Of a stretch of DNA of 10,686 nt, positions 4,683-10,686 are shown piece by piece (position 1 is the first letter of the stretch; each line of letters begins with the position of its first letter). Origin of the DNA: SKLM01 sp964450435 (GTDB lineage Bacteria > Chloroflexota > Anaerolineae > B4-G1); contig CAYVCX010000081.1 of the NCBI GenBank assembly GCA_964450435.1, positions 1 to 10,686 on the forward strand, read 5' to 3'. The position numbers and the translations under genes are program-made. The notes beneath the pieces were generated by a model. That model had not been told where the DNA came from. It saw only the letters and a list, made by a program, of their open reading frames with translations, and did not search any database.

Positions 4683-6371
4683 CTACTTGAGCAGCAAGAT
4701 CCCTGGGTTCATCGTCCTCTCTGGATCCAGGGACTGCCTGAGGCCTCGGAGCACTTTCATGCCCGTCTCGCCGATCTCTGCCTCCAGCCAGCGTGCATGG
4801 TCGCGCCCCACGCCGTGGTGGTGAGAGAGGGTCCCGCCTGCACTCAGGATCGCCTCGGTCGCCGCCTCCTTGATCCCTTCCCACTGAGCCTGTTGCACCC
4901 GTGGATCCGCCGTGGGGATCTGACGGCCCAGGAATGTCGAGTAGAGCGAGGCCCCCTGTGGGTACGCGTGCGAGACGTGGGTCATGACATAACCAGGGCC
5001 GCCGCCGTTGGCTGTGATGCCTCCCTTCAGGGCTCCGACCGTTGCCTCATAGAGGGGCATCAGGTTGGACCAGTTCGTGGCTGTCTCCAGCGTGTCCACC
5101 AGAACGCCGTGCGCGAGCAGCGTGTCCCGCAAGTAAGGTTGAGCATACCGTTCCCGCTTCCAGGACTCGCCGATGGAGCGGCCCAGGGAGAGACCGCCGT
5201 GGGCCCGGCACACCTCCATCGCCAGCGACCATTGCTGCGGGACGAATTGCCGGGTTCCGTCGAATCCCAGGATCATCAACGCCGCCCCCGCGCCGAGATC
5301 GTATCCCCGCGCCTTCACGTACCACTCAGCAATGTGGTCGATCCAGTTCCGCAGCCCCTTGTGCGCTCGACCCAAAGCCGCGTACGCGGACGTCTCGGCC
5401 GCGTCCGAAAGCCGAACAACAGTCGGCTGAATTGGGCCGCTTTGCATCAGATCACGGAAGGCGCCTACCCCGTCCTCGAACGAATGGAACACGATTCCCC
5501 GGTAGTCTTGGACGTCCGGCTGGGGGTGGATCCGCATCGTCGCTTCGGTGATGACTCCATAGATGCCCTCGGACCCCACCATCATCTCTCGAATGCTGGG
5601 TCCTGTGGCCGTCTGCGGCACATCGTGGGTCTCGACGATCCCGGCCGGCGTGACGACCCGCAGTGCCTGGGTCATATCCTCAATCTTGCCGTACCCGATG
5701 GAGGCCTGACCTGCCGCCCGCGTGGCGATCCAGCCGCCGAGGGTGGAGAACTGAAAGGATTGCGGGAAGTGGCCCAGCGTGCAGCCGTGCTCGTTCAGCT
5801 GTCCCTCAAGCTCTGGCCCTCTCGCCCCTGCTTGAATGCGAGCGGTCCGCGACTCCATATCGACCGACAACACCCGATCCAGCCGAGCGAGGTCAAGCGT
5901 TATCGTTGGCTTATCCAGAAGGGTCGGTTCGACACCGCCCACCACGGAGCTCCCCCCGCCAAACGGGACTATGGCGACGTTGCGCTCGGCAGCCCACGTC
6001 AGCAGCGCACCCATTTCAGCCTCATCTGCAGGGTAGACGACTGCATCAGGAGGATTGGGAACGTACCCGGCCCGCATCCGGATCAGATCCCGGTACGACT
6101 TCCCGTAGGCGTGCTCGACGCGAGCCTGCTTGTCGACGCGCACGGACACATCGTCCACCAGATCGCGCAGCGAAGATAGGTCAGGATCCGCCAGGCGCGG
6201 CGCTGGCAGGGCGATGTCTTCCAATGCCACTGGCGAGGCCTCCTCCTCAAGTGCACCCTCGGACAGGTCCAGCCACTCCTGGAGCGTGGGCCAGAAGGCG
6301 GGTCTTTTCTCCAGAGCATACGTCTGGTCCAGTGTCCCCCAGCCCCACCACCGTAGGTTTTCCAGGTCCAT
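4683..6371 (-). CDS. Alkylglycerone-phosphate synthase-like FAD enzyme
   Basis: This is a 562-residue flavoprotein of the FAD-linked oxidase superfamily, closest in layout to alkyl-dihydroxyacetone-phosphate synthase (AGPS). That enzyme replaces the acyl group of acyl-DHAP by a fatty alcohol to form the ether bond of ether lipids. Positions from ATG 6371: RWWGWG (7-12, human KWNGWG); the FAD-binding domain with PFGGGSSV (136-143); GHFPQS and FSTLGGWIATRA (200-219); MVGSEG (264-269); VRLSD (319-323); ASLYSTF with Tyr477; and the catalytic LSHHHGVG (His517-519), followed by a tail ending in MNPGILLLK. The His triplet and Tyr are residues implicated in AGPS catalysis. GTG 6389 is an in-frame alternative start, but the ATG fits the family start better. 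Alternatives are a glycolate or D-lactate dehydrogenase of the same superfamily; the RWWGWG and HHH motifs argue for AGPS type. Its substrate in this organism is unproven. Confidence 0.85.
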   Translation of the reverse strand: MDLENLRWWGWGTLDQTYALEKRPAFWPTLQEWLDLSEGALEEEASPVALEDIALPAPRLADPDLSSLRDLVDDVSVRVDKQARVEHAYGKSYRDLIRMRAGYVPNPPDAVVYPADEAEMGALLTWAAERNVAIVPFGGGSSVVGGVEPTLLDKPTITLDLARLDRVLSVDMESRTARIQAGARGPELEGQLNEHGCTLGHFPQSFQFSTLGGWIATRAAGQASIGYGKIEDMTQALRVVTPAGIVETHDVPQTATGPSIREMMVGSEGIYGVITEATMRIHPQPDVQDYRGIVFHSFEDGVGAFRDLMQSGPIQPTVVRLSDAAETSAYAALGRAHKGLRNWIDHIAEWYVKARGYDLGAGAALMILGFDGTRQFVPQQWSLAMEVCRAHGGLSLGRSIGESWKRERYAQPYLRDTLLAHGVLVDTLETATNWSNLMPLYEATVGALKGGITANGGGPGYVMTHVSHAYPQGASLYSTFLGRQIPTADPRVQQAQWEGIKEAATEAILSAGGTLSHHHGVGRDHARWLEAEIGETGMKVLRGLRQSLDPERTMNPGILLLK

Positions 6372-6451
6372 GGTTTTCAGCCCCCGCACCTTCCCCGACG
6401 TGAAGCCACCGAGTTCAAGCTCAGGCTCTCGTTCGTCACCAATCGCATTTA

Positions 6452-6480
6452 GGCGGTGGCGCTGCGGTGAGCGTCCCGCC
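6452..6480 (-). terminator. Imperfect hairpin between lpd and the AGPS-like gene
   Basis: GGCGG (6452-6456) and CGCT (6460-6463) can pair with CCGCC (6476-6480) and AGCG (6470-6473) around a 6-nt loop, with a small internal loop of 3 and 2 nt. It lies about 50 nt past the lpd stop codon. No U-tract follows, so it may only weaken read-through or be chance in GC-rich sequence. Confidence 0.3.
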
Positions 6481-6527
6481 GCTATCCAATCATTGACCGC
6501 CGCGCAGTGCCCCCATCGTCTGATTCA

Positions 6528-7922
6528 TCACGCGTGTATCGGCCTTCCGAACACCCCGTGTGCGGCCTCCATTACCACCTCGCTCAGCGTCGGATGGGCG
6601 TGGATCGCCCGCGCAACCTCCTCCGGCGTCAGTTCCCAGGTGCGCGCTAGCACCAGCTCGGGCAGACACTCCGTCACCTCGGGGCCCACCAGGTGGGCGC
6701 CCAGGATCTCCCCCGAGGTTGCGTCCGCGACGATCTTTCCGAAGCCTTCTCGCTCGCCCAGAGCCAGGGCCTTGCCGTTCGGGCGGAAAGGGAACTTTCC
6801 CACTTTGACGTCGTGCCCCTTCTCGACCGCCTCGGCCTCCGTGATACCGAAGCTCGCCACCTGGGGCTGGCAGTAAGTGCAGCGTGGTACGGCGTTGTAG
6901 TCCAACGGCCTCGTCTCTTCACCGGCGATGGTCTCCGCCGCCACGATTCCCTGTGCTGAGGCGACGTGAGCCAGGGCCATCTTGCCCGTCACGTCCCCAA
7001 CAGCGTACACGCCCGCCACGCTGGTGCGCATATGATCATCCACGACGATGTTGCCGCGCTCGGTCTCCACACCTACCGACTCCAACCCGATGCTCTCGCT
7101 GTTGGGTCGTACCCCAATGGCAATCAGCGCTCGCTCGGCCTCCAGCATGTCCTCTTCGTCATCATCCGTCGCCACAGTGACGCGCACGCCATCATGCGTG
7201 ATTCCTATGTCCTGAACGCGCGTCGAAGTCATAATGCGGACACCGCGCCGCTTGAAGGCCCGGGCGACCTCCTTGCTGACCTCCGCATCCTCCAGCGGCA
7301 CCACGCGAGACAGCATCTCGACCACCGTCACCTCGGTGCCGTAGGAGCTCCAGATGTGAGCGAACTCCATCCCAATCGGGCCGGCGCCAACCACAATCAC
7401 GGAATCGGGTAGCTCGCGGAGCACGATGGCGCTCCTATATGTCATCACGTGCTCGCCGTCCGGCTCAATGCCCGGAATCGTTCGCGCTCGCCCCCCCGTT
7501 GCGATGATCACGTTCTCCGTCTCAACGGCGCGGGTGCCGTTTTCTGCCAGATCGACTTGAACTGCATTCGCCGACTGGAGTACGCCTCGGCCCTCAATGA
7601 CGTCGACGCCGTTCTTACGCATCAGGAACCCCACGCCCTTGACCAGCCGCTCCGAGACTTGGCGGCTCCGATCGATTGCTGCGCCGAAGTCCAACTCCAC
7701 GTCCGAGACTGAGAACCCGAATTCCTTGCCTCGATCCAACAGGGAGACGACCTCGGCATTCCGTAAGAGCGCCTTGGTTGGGATACAGCCCCAGTTGAGG
7801 CAGACCCCGCCCAGGTGTTTTTCCTCAATCAGAGCAACCTTCAACCCCAACTGCGCAGCGCGGATGGCAGCCACGTAGCCGCCTGGCCCCGCGCCGATCA
7901 CCGTGACGTCGTATTCACTCAT
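6528..7922 (-). CDS. lpdA: Dihydrolipoyl dehydrogenase (E3)
   Basis: This 464-residue flavoprotein reoxidises dihydrolipoamide with NAD+ for 2-oxoacid dehydrogenase complexes or the glycine cleavage system. The FAD motif GAGPGG is at 10-15, and the redox-active disulfide CLNWGC (Cys41, Cys46) is followed by IPTKALL. The NAD motif GAGPIG is at 179-184, the second FAD contact YAVGD at 306-310, and the C-terminal catalytic HPTLSE has His443 and Glu448. The length is typical and all catalytic residues are present. The ATG at 7922 has a textbook ribosome binding site AAAGGAGG (7931-7938) 8 nt upstream, suggesting high translation. No E1, E2, lipoyl-protein or glycine cleavage gene occurs in the window, so its partner complex lies elsewhere. 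The AGPS-like gene starts 156 nt beyond its stop on the same strand; co-transcription is possible. Confidence 0.95.
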   Translation of the reverse strand: MSEYDVTVIGAGPGGYVAAIRAAQLGLKVALIEEKHLGGVCLNWGCIPTKALLRNAEVVSLLDRGKEFGFSVSDVELDFGAAIDRSRQVSERLVKGVGFLMRKNGVDVIEGRGVLQSANAVQVDLAENGTRAVETENVIIATGGRARTIPGIEPDGEHVMTYRSAIVLRELPDSVIVVGAGPIGMEFAHIWSSYGTEVTVVEMLSRVVPLEDAEVSKEVARAFKRRGVRIMTSTRVQDIGITHDGVRVTVATDDDEEDMLEAERALIAIGVRPNSESIGLESVGVETERGNIVVDDHMRTSVAGVYAVGDVTGKMALAHVASAQGIVAAETIAGEETRPLDYNAVPRCTYCQPQVASFGITEAEAVEKGHDVKVGKFPFRPNGKALALGEREGFGKIVADATSGEILGAHLVGPEVTECLPELVLARTWELTPEEVARAIHAHPTLSEVVMEAAHGVFGRPIHA

Positions 7923-7978
7923 CTGTGTTTCCTCCTTTGTTGTGAGTTCCCCATGTCCTCAGTGGCGAACCAGGGCAC

Positions 7979-7995
7979 GTTCGACGTAGTTCGAC
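7979..7995 (+). repeat. GTTCGAC direct repeat upstream of lpd
   Basis: GTTCGAC occurs at 7979-7985 and 7989-7995, one helical turn (10 bp) apart. It lies in the predicted untranslated leader of lpd. It could be a protein-binding site, but it is short enough to be chance. Confidence 0.25.
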
Positions 7996-8129
7996 ACCGT
8001 TACTGGCTTACCGACCGGAGATGACGGGCGTCCGGTGCGCACTCACCCCCTGCAGGCAGACCTGCGCCGCCAGCCCCGGTGACGCAGAGGGTGATGGCTC
8101 GTTCATCGCCGGCCTCTGTGAACTCCGCC

Positions 8130-8150
8130 GCCACACATCTTTGGTGTGGC
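8130..8150 (-). promoter_or_regulatory. Hairpin or operator at the lpd transcription start
   Basis: GCCACAC (8130-8136) and GTGTGGC (8144-8150) form a perfect 7-bp inverted repeat with a 7-nt centre, flanked farther out by GGCCT (8111-8115) and AGGCC (8151-8155). The palindrome begins where the minus-strand transcript is predicted to start (8149-8150). It could be an operator for a dimeric repressor or a 5'-end stem-loop of the message. Confidence 0.4.
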
Positions 8151-8155
8151 AGGCC

Positions 8156-8183
8156 ATGGTACTCTCCCGTGCGGAGCTGTCAA
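8156..8183 (-). promoter_or_regulatory. Candidate promoter of lpd
   Basis: On the minus strand a perfect TTGACA (8178-8183) precedes TACCAT (8156-8161) by 16 nt. The -10 matches 4 of 6 bases. A start near 8149 gives a leader of about 225 nt to the lpd ATG. The 7923-8150 leader contains no convincing open reading frame. Confidence 0.5.
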
Positions 8184-8191
8184 GAAATGTC

Positions 8192-8219
8192 CTCGTGATG
8201 CTCGATGATACTCGTGTGC
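8192..8219 (+). promoter_or_regulatory. CTCG-headed direct repeats between divergent promoters
   Basis: Three consecutive direct repeats, CTCGTGATG (8192-8200), CTCGATGAT (8201-8209) and CTCGTGTGC (8211-8219), start 9 and 10 bp apart, about one helical turn. They fill the 45-bp space between the -35 elements of the lpd and phoU promoters, where a shared regulator would bind. The regulator is unknown. Confidence 0.4.
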
Positions 8220-8228
8220 AGAAGAGCC

Positions 8229-8258
8229 TTGCCCCTGCCGGGCACACTGTGGTACAAT
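8229..8258 (+). promoter_or_regulatory. Candidate promoter of phoU
   Basis: TTGCCC (8229-8234) and TACAAT (8253-8258) are separated by 18 nt. The -35 hexamer is the same as that of the MBL-TPR operon promoter. A start near 8265 would leave a leader of about 185 nt before phoU. No clear Pho-box-type repeat was seen, and no gene lies in the leader 8265-8450. Confidence 0.5.
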
Positions 8259-8450
8259 AGTGTCTGGGGCGCTCCGAGGATTGTACTTGACCACCCTCAG
8301 GCCTGGTTTGCTTCCTACAGGTCCATGTCTTCCACACCACGCCCTGGGAGCGACAAGAGAAGCGGGGGAGGTTCGGGCTGACCGGGGAGCGTGCCCGGTT
8401 TATCACTTGCTCGGTAGATCAGATCAGACACCAGAGAGCAGAGGAGACCC

Positions 8451-9137
8451 ATGATCCGCACCACCTTTGAGCAGGATCTACAGGATTTGCAGGACGAGCT
8501 GCTGACCTTGGGCAGTATGGTCGGACAGGCGATCACGGACTCGGTCGAGAGCCTCAAGCAGCGAGACCGAGACGAGGCCAGGCGGCTGGTCGCGCAGGAT
8601 CGCGACATGAATGAGATGCGATATGCCCTGGAGGCCAAGGCTCTGAGACTGATCGCCACCCAACAGCCCATGGCGAAAGACCTCCGCATCATCGCTGCGG
8701 TGCTGAGCCTCGCCTCCGAGCTCGAACGTATCGGCGACTACGCCAAAGGCATCGCCAAGATCAACTTGATGATGGGCGACGAGCCCTTGTTGAAGCCGTT
8801 GATTGACTTGCCTCGCATGGCCGAAAAGACCCGCGACATGCTGGACCGAGCCCTCCAGGCCTTCGCGGACCGCGATGTGGAAATGGCCAGATCGATTCCC
8901 TACGAGGATGACGAGGTAGACGGCCTCTACAATCAGGTCTACCGCGAGCTGCTCACCTACATCATCTCCGATCCCCGTACCATCGACCAGGCCACCCATC
9001 TTCTTTGGGTGAGCCACAACTTGGAGCGTGCTGCCGATCGCGTCGTCAATATCTGTGAGCGGGTGATCTTCACGGTGACCGGCAAGCTTGTGGAGATCAA
9101 AGGGCCTGAAGACGGAGAAGTGACGTACGAGCAGTGA
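8451..9137 (+). CDS. phoU: Phosphate signalling protein PhoU
   Basis: This is a 228-residue all-helical protein made of two PhoU repeats (about 15-105 and 120-210). The metal-binding signature appears as ELERIGDYAKGIA (90-102) in the first repeat and NLERAADRVVNICE (190-203) in the second. The acidic and Asp residues of both are kept, while the His that often follows the second Asp is Arg197. PhoU represses the phosphate-starvation response by linking the Pst phosphate transporter to the PhoR sensor kinase at the cytoplasmic membrane, and affects phosphate uptake and persistence. Length is normal. The ATG at 8451 follows GAGGAG (8441-8446). No pst or phoR/phoB gene is in the window, so this copy stands apart from the transporter operon with which phoU is often found. 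Confidence 0.93.
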   Translation: MIRTTFEQDLQDLQDELLTLGSMVGQAITDSVESLKQRDRDEARRLVAQDRDMNEMRYALEAKALRLIATQQPMAKDLRIIAAVLSLASELERIGDYAKGIAKINLMMGDEPLLKPLIDLPRMAEKTRDMLDRALQAFADRDVEMARSIPYEDDEVDGLYNQVYRELLTYIISDPRTIDQATHLLWVSHNLERAADRVVNICERVIFTVTGKLVEIKGPEDGEVTYEQ

Positions 9138-9141
9138 GGTA

Positions 9142-9156
9142 TAGGGACGGACCCTA
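9142..9156. terminator. Short hairpin at the phoU-glycerate kinase junction
   Basis: TAGGG (9142-9146) and CCCTA (9152-9156) form a 5-bp stem with a 5-nt loop in the 16-nt gap between the two convergent stop codons, reaching into the last codon of the kinase gene. It is too short to be a convincing terminator alone. Confidence 0.2.
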
Positions 9157-10491
9157 CGATCTGTCTACCAGTACGAACAACAGGTCATTCACATTCGTCC
9201 CCGTCGGGCCGGTGTGGATCAAGTCGCCCAATGCCTCGAAGAAGTGATAGCTGTCGTTGGCCTCCAGCGCAGTCCGTGGATCGAGACCTAGCTCACGACT
9301 GCGCCGTATCGTATCGCCGGTGACCACCGCACCGGCGGCATCGGTGGGGCCGTCAGTGCCATCGGTAGCCAGGGCCATAATCAGCACCTGCGGCCAGCCT
9401 TCCAGGGCCAGCGCTGCCGCAAGGGCCAGCTCTTGGTTGCGGCCGCCTTTTCCCTCGCCTCGCACCGTGACCGTCGTCTCGCCGCCCCACACGAGACAGG
9501 CCGGCGGTGGGAGCGGGTCCTTGTGCGAACGAATGCCCTTGGCTAACCCCGCGGCCACCTTCGCCACCTCGCGAGCCTCCCCCTCGATGTACGTGCTCAG
9601 AAGAAGAGCCTGGAAGCCCAACTCCTGCGCTCGCCCCACGGCCGCCTTCGCCCCCTGTCTGTTCGAGCCCACGATGACGTGTTGTGCGTGCTCGAATGCG
9701 TCATCGCCGGGCTTCGGCGTCTCCTGGAGGATGCCTCTGCCCTCTCCAGTCTTGCCGATCCCGTAGCGCTGTAATACTCGGCCAGCATCCCTCACCGTCG
9801 TCGTGTCCGGCACCGTGGGGCCGGACGCAATCACGTCCACTGGGTCTCCCACCACGTCGGAGAGGATCAGTGTAACCACCTCCGCCGGTGCCGCCAATCG
9901 CGCCAGGTGCCCTCCCTTGATACGAGAGCAGTGCTTCCGCACCGTGTTGATCTCGTTGATTGTCGCTCCGCAGCGAAGTAGAGTGTCCGTGAGCTCTTGA
10001 AGAGCATCCAAAGTCAGCGTCGGTACCGGCAGGGTCCACAGCGCCGACCCCCCGCCCGATATCAGGCATATAAGCAAATCTTGCGCCGTTGCGCCCCCTG
10101 CCAGATCAGCCACAGCCTGAGCGCCTCGGACCGAGTTCTTGTCTGGCACCGGGTGACCAGCCTCGATGATCTGGATCTTAGATGCCGATGGATCGAAGGC
10201 CCGAGACGGCGCTCCGCTGCCTCTCGCATGACCGTGCTTGGTGACCACGACACCCCCACTCAGCCGCTCGCCCAGTATGTCCACGATAGCCCCGGCCATC
10301 GACACTGAGGCCTTCCCGCCCCCCACGACAAGCACGCGCTCATAGCTGTCCAGGTCGTACCGTCGATCACCCACGACGAGGCTGGCACCTTCTCGACGGA
10401 CGTGCCGGCGTATCCCGGTCGCCGGGTCAACGGCGCTCAGGGCAGCCTGCTGCAGTTTGGCTGCTGCAGCGAATAGGTCAAGCTCAGACAT
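9154..10491 (-). CDS. Glycerate 2-kinase, MOFRL family
   Basis: This 445-residue kinase of the DUF4147/MOFRL family (GckA/TtuD type) uses ATP to convert D-glycerate to 2-phosphoglycerate, feeding serine-cycle, glyoxylate or sugar-acid breakdown into lower glycolysis. The N-terminal domain carries GGGKAS (57-62), EAGHPVPD (110-117), ISGGGSAL (144-151), INTVRKHCSRIKGG (181-194, with the conserved Lys-Gly-Gly) and SDVVGDPVDVIASGPT (211-226). The C-terminal MOFRL domain shows WGGETTVTV (335-343), GKGGRNQEL (348-356) and ATDGTDGPTDAAGA (375-388). All expected motifs and the length are normal. The ATG at 10491 has only a weak AAAGGG some 13 nt upstream. The gene converges with phoU. The members studied make 2-phosphoglycerate rather than 3-phosphoglycerate, which is why I name it a 2-kinase. 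Confidence 0.93.
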   Translation of the reverse strand: MSELDLFAAAAKLQQAALSAVDPATGIRRHVRREGASLVVGDRRYDLDSYERVLVVGGGKASVSMAGAIVDILGERLSGGVVVTKHGHARGSGAPSRAFDPSASKIQIIEAGHPVPDKNSVRGAQAVADLAGGATAQDLLICLISGGGSALWTLPVPTLTLDALQELTDTLLRCGATINEINTVRKHCSRIKGGHLARLAAPAEVVTLILSDVVGDPVDVIASGPTVPDTTTVRDAGRVLQRYGIGKTGEGRGILQETPKPGDDAFEHAQHVIVGSNRQGAKAAVGRAQELGFQALLLSTYIEGEAREVAKVAAGLAKGIRSHKDPLPPPACLVWGGETTVTVRGEGKGGRNQELALAAALALEGWPQVLIMALATDGTDGPTDAAGAVVTGDTIRRSRELGLDPRTALEANDSYHFFEALGDLIHTGPTGTNVNDLLFVLVDRS

Positions 10492-10591
10492 CGGGTTCTT
10501 GTCGCCCTTTCAGTTGAGGATCGGCTTCCTGCGATATTGTGTCGCGAGCTGCGTTCGTTAACCAAACTGCCCCAATACTACAACCGCATTT

Positions 10592-10601
10592 GTCATTCCG
10601 A
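10592..10601 (+). repeat. GTCATTCCGA element, partial copy
   Basis: GTCATTCCGA here repeats exactly at 10654-10663, 62 bp later, but the bases after it diverge from the longer repeat. It is either a decayed copy or one end of a repeat unit. The surrounding 10492-10653 shows no gene and no strong promoter for the kinase. Confidence 0.4.
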
Positions 10602-10653
10602 GTTGCAGCATCGCGCTGGCACGCTACTCAGTAGGCAAGAAACCGCCGCCTTC

Positions 10654-10686
10654 GTCATTCCGACCGGAACGGAGCACAGCGGAGTG
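10654..10686 (+). repeat. Interspersed repeat, copy 2, cut by the window edge
   Basis: This segment matches the repeat at 1006-1039 at 30 of 33 positions, in the same orientation, and continues out of the window. Two such copies in about 10 kb, both intergenic, show a dispersed family. I associate similar GTCATTCCGA-type elements with Chloroflexota genomes, but this was not checked. Confidence 0.7.

Noticed and set aside
4449..6179. A 576-codon open frame on the plus strand
   Set aside because: It is antisense to the AGPS-like gene and the start of glpD, both of which have strong family motifs. Its translation shows no recognisable domain, as expected for a long shadow frame in GC-rich DNA.
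8021..8260. A 79-codon plus-strand frame in the lpd-phoU spacer
   Set aside because: It overlaps the phoU promoter region, has no recognisable domain, and its composition is not protein-like. A real small gene cannot be fully excluded.
8008..8406. A 132-codon minus-strand frame in the lpd-phoU spacer
   Set aside because: It spans both candidate promoters and the direct repeats, has no ribosome binding site of note, and its translation (many Arg, Ser, Cys, Trp) resembles no protein I know.
8265..8450. Riboswitch in the phoU leader
   Set aside because: The leader is long, but I found no consensus core of a known riboswitch class and no strong terminator-like stem before phoU.
1..10686. Defence system, prophage, insertion sequence or CRISPR array
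   Set aside because: All large frames are metabolic or regulatory proteins, and there are no transposase, integrase, nuclease or cas-like products and no regularly spaced long repeats.

Overview
The window is a GC-rich bacterial chromosome segment carrying housekeeping and accessory metabolism. There is no transposase, integrase, phage gene, tRNA, rRNA or CRISPR array. The style of the genes (a short zinc-ribbon protein of the FmdB family, a UlaG-like metallo-beta-lactamase-fold protein, a TPR lipoprotein, an alkylglycerone-phosphate-synthase-like flavoprotein next to a GlpD-type dehydrogenase) and the short interspersed repeats of the type GTCATTCCGA...CGGAACGGAG suggest a member of the Chloroflexota (Anaerolineae/Dehalococcoidia-like). 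This is an inference from familiarity, not a proven assignment.

Layout, left to right. An FmdB-family gene (145-447, +) has a clear sigma70-type promoter and faces a small dimeric alpha-beta-barrel-like protein (547-846, -). Between them is a perfect 16-bp hairpin that probably ends both transcripts. A two-gene minus-strand operon follows: a metallo-beta-lactamase-fold protein (1886-2533), whose metal-ligand positions look almost entirely replaced, then a TPR lipoprotein (1088-1870) 15 nt downstream. The operon's promoter lies so close to the first ATG that the mRNA should be almost leaderless. Next is a 396-bp gene-free stretch (2534-2929) rich in short repeats. It holds an orphan rightward promoter in front of a foldable heptamer-repeat segment, the best candidate here for an undescribed small RNA.

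The centre is a minus-strand block: dihydrolipoyl dehydrogenase (6528-7922), an alkylglycerone-phosphate-synthase homologue (4683-6371) and a GlpD-type glycerol-3-phosphate dehydrogenase (2930-4645). The last two are 37 nt apart and probably co-transcribed. GlpD makes dihydroxyacetone phosphate, and the AGPS family uses acyl-dihydroxyacetone phosphate to build the ether bond of ether lipids, so the pair may serve ether-lipid or glycerol-phosphate metabolism. A 528-bp divergent regulatory region (7923-8450) separates lpd from phoU (8451-9137, +). It contains back-to-back sigma70-like promoters with three CTCG-headed direct repeats between them and a hairpin/palindrome at the predicted lpd transcription start. 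phoU converges, with only 16 nt between, on a MOFRL-type glycerate 2-kinase (9154-10491, -). The right edge (10492-10686) is non-coding and carries a copy of the repeat also found near 1006.

The metabolic theme is three-carbon phosphate chemistry: glycerol 3-phosphate to dihydroxyacetone phosphate, glycerate to 2-phosphoglycerate, and the lipoamide-dependent dehydrogenase step. PhoU links the region loosely to phosphate signalling.
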